Positions 1-7,631 of a DNA stretch of 64,000 nt are shown here, piece by piece. Below the pieces are notes generated by a model. It saw nothing but the letters and a program-made list of their open reading frames with translations. It was not told the origin of the DNA and made no database searches. Both the position numbers and the translations under genes were made by a program. How positions within the stretch are numbered: position 1 is the first letter of the stretch; every line of letters starts with the position of its first letter. Source of the stretch: a bacterium (GTDB taxonomy: Bacteria > SZUA-79 > Acidulodesulfobacterales > Acidulodesulfobacteraceae). Location of the stretch: the NCBI GenBank assembly GCA_021800805.1, contig JAJYYR010000001.1:434001-498000 (forward strand). Direction: 5' to 3'.

Positions 1-130
1 GGGATTATAAATATTAAGATTTTTCATATTGATTTGCCCTCCGATTAAATTAGCATAACGATTATTTATTTTATAAATTAAAATTATAACATAATCTTAA
101 ATATAAATTTATTACAAAAATTTAACATAA

Positions 131-167
131 ATGTAATAAAATTGTAACAATAATCTGTTAATATAAT
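131..167 (+). promoter_or_regulatory. Candidate Pho box and promoter of pstS
   Basis: TGTAA occurs at 132-136 and again at 143-147, an 11-base repeat period, followed by TGTTA at 155-159. A TATAAT box lies at 162-167. Direct repeats with an 11-base period just upstream of a -10 box, in place of a -35 box, are the known layout of PhoB-dependent promoters. The repeat sequence differs from the E. coli TGTCA core, so the assignment rests on spacing and on the downstream pst genes. Confidence 0.5.
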
Positions 168-230
168 TAAAGCATTAAAAAATAGATAATTTTAAGATGC
201 AAGTTTAATTTAATTTATGGAGGAGATTTT

Positions 231-1325
231 ATGAACAAAAGCATTATGAAAAAAATGCTCGGAGGATTAACGGTTGCTTCTGCCGTTTTTGCCTTGTCTC
301 TTTTTGCCGCAGGCTGCGCAAAATCAAAAGCTCCCGTCGCCGGCTCAAAGACGCCCGCAGGAACTATTACTATTTCAGGCTCTACAATGCTTTATCCGTT
401 AAATTCGGTGTGGGCGGTCAAGTATCAAAAACTTCATCCCGGCGTTACGGTTTCCGTAGCGGGAACGGGTTCGGGCTTCGGCATTTCAAACGCCGCAAAC
501 GGAAATATTACTATTGGGGCATCCGATGCCTATCTTACTAAGGAGTTTAAAAAGAGGTATCCGAACTTGGTGAATATTCCCGTTGCTCTTGACGATGCCG
601 AGGTTATTTACAATATTCCGGGGATACCGAACGATGTCAATCTTAAGATGACCCCTCAATTAGTTGCGGATATTTATATGGGCAAGATTAATAATTGGGA
701 TAATCCTGCATTTAAAAAACTTAATCCGCAGTATAAGTTTCCAAATCTGCACATTTTTGTGGTTCACAGGGCCGATGCAAGCGGAACGACGTTTGATTTC
801 ACGAGCCTTTTAGCCGATACTTCCAAAACATGGGCTAATAAAGTCGGAAGAAGCTTGTCTCCTTCGTGGCCGGTCGGAAGCGGGTACTTGGGAAGCGATG
901 CGGTAGTCGCCGCCGTTAAAAGCACGTCCGGAGGCATAGGTTACGTAGGGCTTGGATGGGTTATGGAATATCATCTTGCCAGCGCCGCGCTTCTTAACAA
1001 AGCCGGCAATTACGTCGTAGGCTCGGTTAAAACTATTGCCGCCGCCGCAGACTCTGCCTTGAAACAGGGCGATTTTCCGGCAGATTTCGCTAAGTCTATA
1101 GTATGGAACGTTTCGGCAAAGAATGCGTATCCTGATTCCAACTTTGAATTTTGGATGATAAAGAAGACTCAGCCGAATTCGGCAACTACAAAATCTATTA
1201 AGGATTTGATAAACTGGGCTTTAGGACCGGGACAAGCGGCAAAATACACCGTGAAAACCGGTTTTGCTCCGCTTCCTAAATCCGTAATGCCGAACGTTAA
1301 AAAACTTTTGGCTGTCGTAAAATAA
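231..1325 (+). CDS. pstS: Phosphate ABC transporter substrate-binding lipoprotein PstS
   Basis: PstS captures inorganic phosphate in the periplasm and delivers it to the PstCAB importer. The first 28 residues form a lipoprotein signal peptide ending in AAGC (Cys29), so the protein is probably membrane-anchored. The phosphate-binding signature SGST is at residues 49-52, GTGSGFG at about 78-84 and RADASGTT near residue 180, all typical of the family. Its length (364 residues) is normal. The start is supported by GGAGGAG at about 221-227. It heads a complete pst operon (pstC, pstA, pstB and phoU follow) and is separated from pstC by a strong terminator, which would give excess binding protein over the membrane components. 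Likely induced by phosphate starvation. Confidence 0.96.
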   Translation: MNKSIMKKMLGGLTVASAVFALSLFAAGCAKSKAPVAGSKTPAGTITISGSTMLYPLNSVWAVKYQKLHPGVTVSVAGTGSGFGISNAANGNITIGASDAYLTKEFKKRYPNLVNIPVALDDAEVIYNIPGIPNDVNLKMTPQLVADIYMGKINNWDNPAFKKLNPQYKFPNLHIFVVHRADASGTTFDFTSLLADTSKTWANKVGRSLSPSWPVGSGYLGSDAVVAAVKSTSGGIGYVGLGWVMEYHLASAALLNKAGNYVVGSVKTIAAAADSALKQGDFPADFAKSIVWNVSAKNAYPDSNFEFWMIKKTQPNSATTKSIKDLINWALGPGQAAKYTVKTGFAPLPKSVMPNVKKLLAVVK

Positions 1326-1347
1326 GATACCGCATAAGCAGGAATGG

Positions 1348-1390
1348 AAGAGGGGGGCGGACCACCGTTCGCCCCCCCTCTTGTATTTTT
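1348..1390 (+). terminator. Rho-independent terminator after pstS
   Basis: A G/C-rich hairpin (AAGAGGGGGGCG paired with CGCCCCCCCTCTT around a short loop) lies at 1348-1382 and is followed by TTTTT at 1386-1390. It sits between pstS and pstC, so it probably attenuates rather than ends the operon. Confidence 0.8.
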
Positions 1391-1429
1391 ACCGTTATTC
1401 AATTTTTTTTAGAAAAATGAAAAAGGATA

Positions 1430-1438
1430 TGCTATAAT
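1430..1438 (+). promoter_or_regulatory. Extended -10 promoter upstream of pstC
   Basis: TGCTATAAT at 1430-1438 is a consensus extended -10 element, located 36 bases before the pstC start and downstream of the pstS terminator. There is no convincing -35 box, which extended -10 promoters do not need. It would allow pstCAB-phoU to be transcribed separately from pstS. Confidence 0.5.
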
Positions 1439-1473
1439 TATAAAATTTAAACGTAAAATAATATAAGATAAAA

Positions 1474-2418
1474 ATGTTTACCTTAAAATACAAAGACGAC
1501 CTGTTTAAATTTATTCTTTCCGTTTTCGTTCTGTCTATTGTTTTGATTTTTTCTATTTCCGTAATAATTATACTTTATTATAGTTATCCGTCGATTATCA
1601 GATACGGCATTTCTTTTTTATGGACGAAAGAATGGAACCCGCCTAAAGAAATTTTCGGCGCATTGACTTTTATAGCGGGGACATTTATCGTTACTTTTCT
1701 TGCTTTATTATTTGCGATACCTTTCAGTTTCGGGATAGGAATATTTTTGCAGGAATACTGCCCCCTTTTTTTAAGGGGTATTTTTACGGTAATAGTCGAA
1801 ATGCTGGCGGGGATACCCAGCGTCGTTTTTGGCGTATGGGGCGTTCTAACGGTCGTTCCTTGGCTGAGGGAATCGGTAGAGCCGTTTTTTGAAGCCCATT
1901 TTTCGGATATTCCCTTTTTAAAAGTTGAAGAAAATATAGGCTACGGAATTCTTGCCGCAAGCATTATAGTCGCATTTATGATTTTGCCTATAATATCCTC
2001 GATTACCAAAGATTCTTTGGCTTCGGTTCCAAAACTTGCCAAAGACGGGGCGCTGGCTATGGGAGCCACAAAATTAGACGTGATAAAAGACGTTTCCCTG
2101 CCTTACGCCTTGAACGGTATATACGGCGGAATAATATTGGGTTTCGGAAGAGCGATAGGCGAAACTATAGCCGTAGTGCTTTTAATAGGCAATCAGGCGG
2201 TCATACCTAAGTCTTTATTCAGCGTAGGTTATACTATATCGGCGCTGCTTGCAAACACGTTTACGTTTGCCGTGATAAGCCCGATATATGCTTCGGCGGA
2301 AGTAGAACTCGCGCTGATACTTTTATTGACCAGCCTTATAGTTAACGTCATAGGAAGAAATATTTTAAACAGGGTTATAGGCGGAAGATTCAGCAGGTCG
2401 CAGTTCGGCGGCGGCTGA
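1474..2418 (+). CDS. pstC: Phosphate ABC transporter permease PstC
   Basis: One of the two inner-membrane permease subunits that form the phosphate channel. The 314-residue protein begins with a membrane helix at about residues 10-33 and has several more. The binding-protein-dependent transport (EAA) loop ALAMGATKLDVIKDVSLP is near residue 195, followed by GFGRAIGETIAV, typical of PstC. It is followed by pstA after 29 bases. No clear ribosome binding site precedes the ATG; the leader is A/T-rich, as for many genes in this window. Confidence 0.95.
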   Translation: MFTLKYKDDLFKFILSVFVLSIVLIFSISVIIILYYSYPSIIRYGISFLWTKEWNPPKEIFGALTFIAGTFIVTFLALLFAIPFSFGIGIFLQEYCPLFLRGIFTVIVEMLAGIPSVVFGVWGVLTVVPWLRESVEPFFEAHFSDIPFLKVEENIGYGILAASIIVAFMILPIISSITKDSLASVPKLAKDGALAMGATKLDVIKDVSLPYALNGIYGGIILGFGRAIGETIAVVLLIGNQAVIPKSLFSVGYTISALLANTFTFAVISPIYASAEVELALILLLTSLIVNVIGRNILNRVIGGRFSRSQFGGG

Positions 2419-2447
2419 TAAAAAAACTAAAATTTTATTTAATAAAA

Positions 2448-3359
2448 ATGGAACAACAATCGCATGAGCCGGTATTTCCGGTAAACAGGGGATATCTTAA
2501 AAGGAAAAAATTTTATAATAACGTTGCCGTATTTTTTGCGGTAACGGCTTTCATTATAGGCTCTTTTCCCGTTTTTCACATTATCTATAAGGCTGTTTCG
2601 ATAGGATATAAATATCTTAACTGGCATTTTATTTCGACGCTTCCTACCGGGTTTCCTATAGGCGCCGAAGGCGGAATATTAAACGCCGTTATCGGCGACG
2701 TTTATCTTGTGGTAATAGCCTCTATTCTTGCCGTTCCTATAGGGATAGGAACAGGATTGTATCTGTCGCTTTTCGGCAGGAAAAGAATGAACGGTTTTCT
2801 AAGGCTTTTAAACGAACTTATGATAGGCATTCCTTCTATCGTTTGGGGTATCGTAGGGTTTTATGTTTTTTCTACCAATGCCGGACCCGGTTTTCATTTC
2901 GGGTTTTCGGCTCTTGCCGGCGGTCTTACGCTCGGTTTTATTATGACCCCGATTATTACTCTTCTAACCGAGCAGGCGGTTAATCAGATTCCCGCAAGCT
3001 ATATAGAAGGCGCCCTTGCGCTCGGAGCTACTAAATGGCAGGCTACGCGGGCGGTAATACTGAAAGCCGCGCTCGGAGGCATATTTATCGGAATATTGCT
3101 TGGAGTAATGAATATAATCGGACAGACGGCGCCGCTCTTATTTACAAATTATTATAATACGGGTATGCCCACCGGCGTTACCGGTCCCGGCGGTGCGGTA
3201 GGAGATCTGGCGATGCTTATATTCATATATATCCATGAACCCTCTAAAATACTGCATTACAAAGCAGAAGCCGCATCCGTGGTGTTACTGCTTTTTATAT
3301 TCGTCTTGGATTTAGGATTAAGATTAATAAATTATTTGGCCAAAAGATTTATTTTATAG
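2448..3359 (+). CDS. pstA: Phosphate ABC transporter permease PstA
   Basis: Second permease subunit of the phosphate importer, 303 residues, with about six predicted membrane helices. A short hydrophilic N-terminus precedes the first helix at about residues 24-48. The EAA loop EGALALGATKWQATRAVI lies near residue 187 and is followed by MNIIGQTAPLLFT, the PstA counterpart of the PstC motif. It lies between pstC and pstB in the conserved order. The start lacks a visible Shine-Dalgarno sequence. Confidence 0.95.
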   Translation: MEQQSHEPVFPVNRGYLKRKKFYNNVAVFFAVTAFIIGSFPVFHIIYKAVSIGYKYLNWHFISTLPTGFPIGAEGGILNAVIGDVYLVVIASILAVPIGIGTGLYLSLFGRKRMNGFLRLLNELMIGIPSIVWGIVGFYVFSTNAGPGFHFGFSALAGGLTLGFIMTPIITLLTEQAVNQIPASYIEGALALGATKWQATRAVILKAALGGIFIGILLGVMNIIGQTAPLLFTNYYNTGMPTGVTGPGGAVGDLAMLIFIYIHEPSKILHYKAEAASVVLLLFIFVLDLGLRLINYLAKRFIL

Positions 3360-3401
3360 TTATATTTGTAGTTACAATAGTTAGAGGAGGAATTAAATTT
3401 T

Positions 3402-4184
3402 ATGCCCGAAAATATAAAGGAAGACAGTGCCGATAACATAGTAGTCGATGTTAAAGACCTGAATTTTTATTACGGCAATTATCATCTTTTAAAATCGGTC
3501 AATCTTTATTTCAAAAAAAATTCGGTATGCACGCTTTTAGGTCCTTCGGGCTGCGGAAAATCTACATTCTTAAGGACGCTTAACAGAATGAACGATTATA
3601 CCGAAGGCGCAAAACTGACCGGCGAGGTTTTGATTAACGGGAAAAATATATACGATAAGTCGGTTGACGTGGTGGAATTAAGGAGGGATATAGGCATGGT
3701 ATTTCAAAATCCCAATCCGTTCCCCAAATCTATTTTTGATAATATAGCTTTCGGATTAAAAATACACGGCATAAAAAATAAAGATTTCATTGTGGAACGC
3801 GTAGAAAAATGTTTGAAATATTCGGGACTTTACGACGAAGTCAAAGATAAACTGAACAAGTCCGCGCTTTCTCTTTCCGGCGGACAACAGCAGAGACTCT
3901 GCATAGCAAGGGCGATAGCGACAAATCCGTCGATACTCTTAATGGATGAACCGACCGCTTATTTAGATCCGGTTTCGACAAGCATTATACTTGATTTGAT
4001 AAATTCGTTTAAGAAGTATTATACTATAATAGTCGTAAGCCATAATGTTCAGCAGTCCGGCAGAATTTCGGATTACAGCGGTTTTTTTCTTGACGGCGAA
4101 CTTATAGAATTCGACGAAGCAGGAAATTTCTTTACAAGACCTAAAGACAAAAGAACGGAAAATTTTATTACAAGCAGATATTAA
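3402..4184 (+). CDS. pstB: Phosphate ABC transporter ATP-binding protein PstB
   Basis: Cytoplasmic ATPase that energises phosphate import. The 260-residue protein has Walker A GPSGCGKST at residues 47-55, the ABC signature LSGGQQQRL near 158, Walker B LLMDEP near 180 and the switch histidine in VVSHNVQQ. MVFQNPNPFPKSIFDN is characteristic of PstB rather than of other ABC ATPases. The start is supported by GAGGAGG about 12 bases upstream. It is followed closely by phoU. Confidence 0.96.
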   Translation: MPENIKEDSADNIVVDVKDLNFYYGNYHLLKSVNLYFKKNSVCTLLGPSGCGKSTFLRTLNRMNDYTEGAKLTGEVLINGKNIYDKSVDVVELRRDIGMVFQNPNPFPKSIFDNIAFGLKIHGIKNKDFIVERVEKCLKYSGLYDEVKDKLNKSALSLSGGQQQRLCIARAIATNPSILLMDEPTAYLDPVSTSIILDLINSFKKYYTIIVVSHNVQQSGRISDYSGFFLDGELIEFDEAGNFFTRPKDKRTENFITSRY

Positions 4185-4224
4185 AATTATAATTTTTTAG
4201 AAAAGGGACGTGCGGGGTGAATAT

Positions 4225-4905
4225 ATGAATATACTAGATAACGAGTTAATGAAATTAAAGAAAAGCGTCGTTGAAATGAGCGAGATTGTTAACAGTCAGC
4301 TTAACGATGCAACAAGATTTTTATTCGAGAGGGACAAAAATCTTGCGGAAGAAACTATTAAAAACGACCTTAAAGTTAATTCAATAGAAGTGAGTGTTAA
4401 CGAAAGCTGTATAAAGCTTCTTGCTTTATACCAACCTGAAGCGGCAGATTTAATGTTTATAACGACCACGATGAAAATAATAACCGACCTTGAAAGAATG
4501 GGCGATTTATGCGCCTCCGTGTGTCAGATAGGACTTAAACTAACGGACGGGACTTCGTCTTCCGAAGAGTTTAAGTGCGTATATTCATATCTGGAAGACG
4601 TCGCCGCAAGAGACGGCGAAATGCTTAAAATGGCGATGAAAATGTATGCCGACGGCGCAAAAGACAATATAGGGCTGAAAGATGTAATAATAAAAGACGA
4701 AAACGTTATAGATATGCTGTCTCATAAAATAGTGGTAGATATTATAAACGCCTCCATAAAAAATTTAACTACGCTCGAGAACAACATAACGTATATATTT
4801 ATTGCCAGAAAATACGAAAGATTCGCCGACCATGCCCAGAAGATTATGGAACTGCTTCTATATATGGAACTCGGAAAGGATTTAAGAAATTTGCCTGAAT
4901 ATTAA
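4225..4905 (+). CDS. phoU: Phosphate transport regulator PhoU
   Basis: PhoU links Pst transporter activity to the PhoR/PhoB two-component system and represses the Pho regulon when phosphate is plentiful. About 226 residues forming two three-helix PhoU repeats; the metal-binding type motifs are TDLERMGDLCASV in the first half and RKYERFADHAQKI in the second. I chose the ATG at 4225 because GGGGTGA lies just upstream and the protein then begins MNILDNELMKLKK, like other PhoU proteins. A GTG at 4210 would add five residues. No phoR or phoB is present in the window. Converges with the efflux gene that ends two bases downstream. Confidence 0.93.
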   Translation: MNILDNELMKLKKSVVEMSEIVNSQLNDATRFLFERDKNLAEETIKNDLKVNSIEVSVNESCIKLLALYQPEAADLMFITTTMKIITDLERMGDLCASVCQIGLKLTDGTSSSEEFKCVYSYLEDVAARDGEMLKMAMKMYADGAKDNIGLKDVIIKDENVIDMLSHKIVVDIINASIKNLTTLENNITYIFIARKYERFADHAQKIMELLLYMELGKDLRNLPEY

Positions 4906-4906
4906 T

Positions 4907-6382
4907 TCACTTACTCTTTCTCTTTAATCCCATGCCGAGCGCATTATAAACGCCTATAACGTCTTCCCGCAAAAGCAGGTTTTGATTTATAAGATTATAT
5001 TCGGCATTAAGCATATCTAATTTATAAGTCAGATATATTATCCGGCTTGAAATTCCCGTTTCATATTGAACCTTGTAAATATGAAAAAGTTTCAGCGAAA
5101 AGTTAAAATTATTTTCGTAGCTTTTTAAAATTTTACGGTCTCTTTTGTAGATCGCGAGAGCGTTGTCGGTTTCACTGAAAGCATTGAGGACGGCATTTCT
5201 ATAGCTAAGTACCGCCTGTCGATACTGCAGTTTCGACCTTTTATAAATGCTTGTATTCGTCTTATAATTAAATATAGGGGCTAAAATATTCAAACCGAAA
5301 TTCCAAATGCTGTTCGTGTCGGTAATAAAATTATCTAAACTCGGGCTTGCATAACCATAATTTCCCGTCAGGCTGAAAGTTGGAAAAAAATTTGCGAGAC
5401 TTTCTTTTTTTGCATAGGCATACGACAGGACGTTATACTCTGCCGCTTTTACGTCCGGTCTTTGAGTTAATATATCGGAAGGTATATTCGGTGGAATTAA
5501 CTTTGAATAATAATCTACGGGCATAATTAATTTAAATTTTTTCATATTTGAACCCACTCGAAATTTAAATTTTTCAGGAAACTTTCCGAGATAATAAGCT
5601 AAAGTATTTTTAGTTATTTCTTTTAGTTCTATAGAATCGTTCAACTCCGTTTTTAAAATTTCTAAATTTGTTTTTGCGGCTTCTACCGGTTCCGCATCTA
5701 TAAGACCGTCTTTATATTGGATTATATTAAGTCTTAAAATTTCTTTCTGTGCAATATACTGCTTTTTCAAATTATTAATGGATGCGTTTAAAGAGGCTAT
5801 TTGGAAATAATCATCCGCAACGTTGCTTATAAGGGTCAATTTTATTACGTCGGCATCTTCTTTAGAAACGGCTGCATTTGCTTTAGCCTGTTTTACGGCG
5901 TTGTTAACCTGATTCCAGACGTCTAATTCGTAAGAAGCATTCAGCCCTGCCTGATTTAAATTGTAAATGACGGTGGAAGGAGCGCCCGAAGACCCCTTGC
6001 CGGAAAATATCGAAGTTTCGTAGCCCGGAAGTTTATTTCTCGTAGAGCTGAAATTAAAATTTACGACCGGAAATAAATTAGATTCATTCTGTGAAACGTA
6101 AGTTTTGGCAACCTGAATATTTTTTACGGCTATAAGATAGTTCAGATTATTTTTGACCGCCTTATCGACTAAAATATCGAGCCGTTTATCCCCAAAATTT
6201 TTCCACCAGTCGTTTTTTATGGGAATGTTTCCGGCTTTAACGGCATATTTGAATCTTTGAGGAATTTTTACCTCAATTTTTTTTGGACGACTGAATAAAC
6301 TGCATCCGCTTAAAATAAAAGTAGAGCCGAATCCCGTGCAAAGTAACAAGAGCAAAATTTTAATTTTATTTATTTTCATCAT
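4907..6382 (-). CDS. TolC/NodT-family outer-membrane efflux lipoprotein
   Basis: Outer-membrane channel of a tripartite efflux system, probably the partner of the divergent RND pump. The signal peptide ends in the lipobox LSGC (Cys27), typical of the NodT/OprM branch of TolC proteins. The rest (491 residues in all) shows the internally duplicated outer-membrane efflux pattern: long amphipathic helices, TQRPDVKAAEYNVLSYAYA near the middle, and SYRNAVLNAFSETDNALA in the C-terminal half. It is transcribed from a strong promoter at 6433-6462 carrying a palindromic operator, so the pump is probably repressor-controlled. The substrate cannot be told from sequence. Confidence 0.9.
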   Translation of the reverse strand: MMKINKIKILLLLLCTGFGSTFILSGCSLFSRPKKIEVKIPQRFKYAVKAGNIPIKNDWWKNFGDKRLDILVDKAVKNNLNYLIAVKNIQVAKTYVSQNESNLFPVVNFNFSSTRNKLPGYETSIFSGKGSSGAPSTVIYNLNQAGLNASYELDVWNQVNNAVKQAKANAAVSKEDADVIKLTLISNVADDYFQIASLNASINNLKKQYIAQKEILRLNIIQYKDGLIDAEPVEAAKTNLEILKTELNDSIELKEITKNTLAYYLGKFPEKFKFRVGSNMKKFKLIMPVDYYSKLIPPNIPSDILTQRPDVKAAEYNVLSYAYAKKESLANFFPTFSLTGNYGYASPSLDNFITDTNSIWNFGLNILAPIFNYKTNTSIYKRSKLQYRQAVLSYRNAVLNAFSETDNALAIYKRDRKILKSYENNFNFSLKLFHIYKVQYETGISSRIIYLTYKLDMLNAEYNLINQNLLLREDVIGVYNALGMGLKRKSK

Positions 6383-6432
6383 TAAAGGGATTAAAAATTT
6401 ATTGACTGAATTTTAATTTTGTTATATTCTAA

Positions 6433-6462
6433 ATTATACTGACTATAAAGTCATATTGTCAA
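6433..6462 (-). promoter_or_regulatory. Consensus promoter of the TolC-like gene with operator in the spacer
   Basis: On the minus strand TTGACA (6462-6457) and TATAAT (6438-6433) are separated by 18 bases. The perfect inverted repeat TGACT-N4-AGTCA (6440-6453) fills most of that spacer. A regulator bound there would block RNA polymerase. Palindromes of this kind serve TetR-type repressors of efflux pumps, but no regulator gene lies in the window. A weaker TTGACT-N15-TATATT pair at 6402-6428 may serve the plus-strand pump genes. Confidence 0.65.
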
Positions 6463-6509
6463 CCGATTTTTTAATTTTAATATTGAAACATTAAATAAAA
6501 GGTAATTTT

Positions 6510-7631
6510 ATGATTAAAAGATTTGTAATAACTATTCTTATTTTAGCCGTTATATTCGGCGGGATATTTGGATACAAAGCCTACAAAGGTTACGAAATCG
6601 GGCAGAAGATGAAAATGATGAAATATCCCCCTGCGTCGGTATCCGTAGCCGTTTCTAAAATAGGCGACTGGCAGCCCTATATACACACTATAGGAAACGT
6701 AACGGCGATAAATTCGGTAAACGTAACCACTCAGGTAGCGGGTCAGGTAAAAGGCATATATTTTAAATCGGGCGAGTTCGTAAAAAAAAATCAGGTCCTC
6801 GTTAAATTGGACGATTCCCTCCAGCTTGCCCAGTTAAGACAATATAAATCGCAATTAATAATCAATAAATTTAATTATCTGCAGTATAAAAAAGCTTACA
6901 AGAAAAATGCGGTTTCAAAAGCGTCCTATATTCAAATGCTTTCCGCTTTGAAACAGAACGAAGCCTTAATAAGTCAAACCGAAGTCGTTATAAACCATAT
7001 GACGGTTAAAGCTCCTTTTTCAGGTATAGTAGGAATAAGAAATTCAAGCTCGGTTAATCTAGGACAGTATATTCAACCGGGGACTAATATTATTCCTCTT
7101 TATTCCGTCAATCCCATTTATATCGATTTTACGATGCCGCAGAATGACATCCACAGTTTAAAAATAAATCAGAAGGTAAGGGTGGAACTGGATTCTTATC
7201 ATAAGGTTTTTACGGGCAGAATAAAAACTATAAGCATAGACGTTAACACGGTTTCCCGCAATATAACCGTCAGGGTAATAATAAATAACGATGATATGAT
7301 TTTAAGACCGGGGATGTTCGTAACCGGAAGAGTTTTCCTTCCGCTGATACATAATGTAGTTACCGTTCCCGCTACTGCCGTAACATACAATCCTTACGGA
7401 GATTTTCTTTACGTCGTCGTTAAAAAGAATGGACAATATATAGTAAACACTGATTACGTTACCGTGGGACCGCAGAGAAAAGATACCGTAGTTATTTTAA
7501 AAGGTTTAAAAGCCGGCGTGACCGTCGTAACGGCAGGACAAGTTAAGCTTAGAAACGGCGCACCCGTTATAATTGAAAACGACGCTAATAATTCTAATAA
7601 AAATAAGGGCATAAAGGGGAATCATAAATGA
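6510..7631 (+). CDS. RND efflux periplasmic membrane fusion protein (HlyD/AcrA type)
   Basis: Periplasmic adaptor joining the RND pump to the outer-membrane channel. 373 residues: an N-terminal membrane anchor (about 5-24), a lipoyl/barrel-sandwich half starting near VTTQVAGQVKGIYFKSGEFV, a short coiled-coil hairpin around residues 110-150, the second lipoyl half VKAPFSGIVGIRNSSSVNLG, then beta-barrel and membrane-proximal domains. It overlaps the RND gene by four bases (ATGA), so the two are translationally coupled. GGTAA just upstream of the start is a weak ribosome binding site. The C-terminus is Asn/Lys-rich and probably disordered. Confidence 0.92.
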   Translation: MIKRFVITILILAVIFGGIFGYKAYKGYEIGQKMKMMKYPPASVSVAVSKIGDWQPYIHTIGNVTAINSVNVTTQVAGQVKGIYFKSGEFVKKNQVLVKLDDSLQLAQLRQYKSQLIINKFNYLQYKKAYKKNAVSKASYIQMLSALKQNEALISQTEVVINHMTVKAPFSGIVGIRNSSSVNLGQYIQPGTNIIPLYSVNPIYIDFTMPQNDIHSLKINQKVRVELDSYHKVFTGRIKTISIDVNTVSRNITVRVIINNDDMILRPGMFVTGRVFLPLIHNVVTVPATAVTYNPYGDFLYVVVKKNGQYIVNTDYVTVGPQRKDTVVILKGLKAGVTVVTAGQVKLRNGAPVIIENDANNSNKNKGIKGNHK

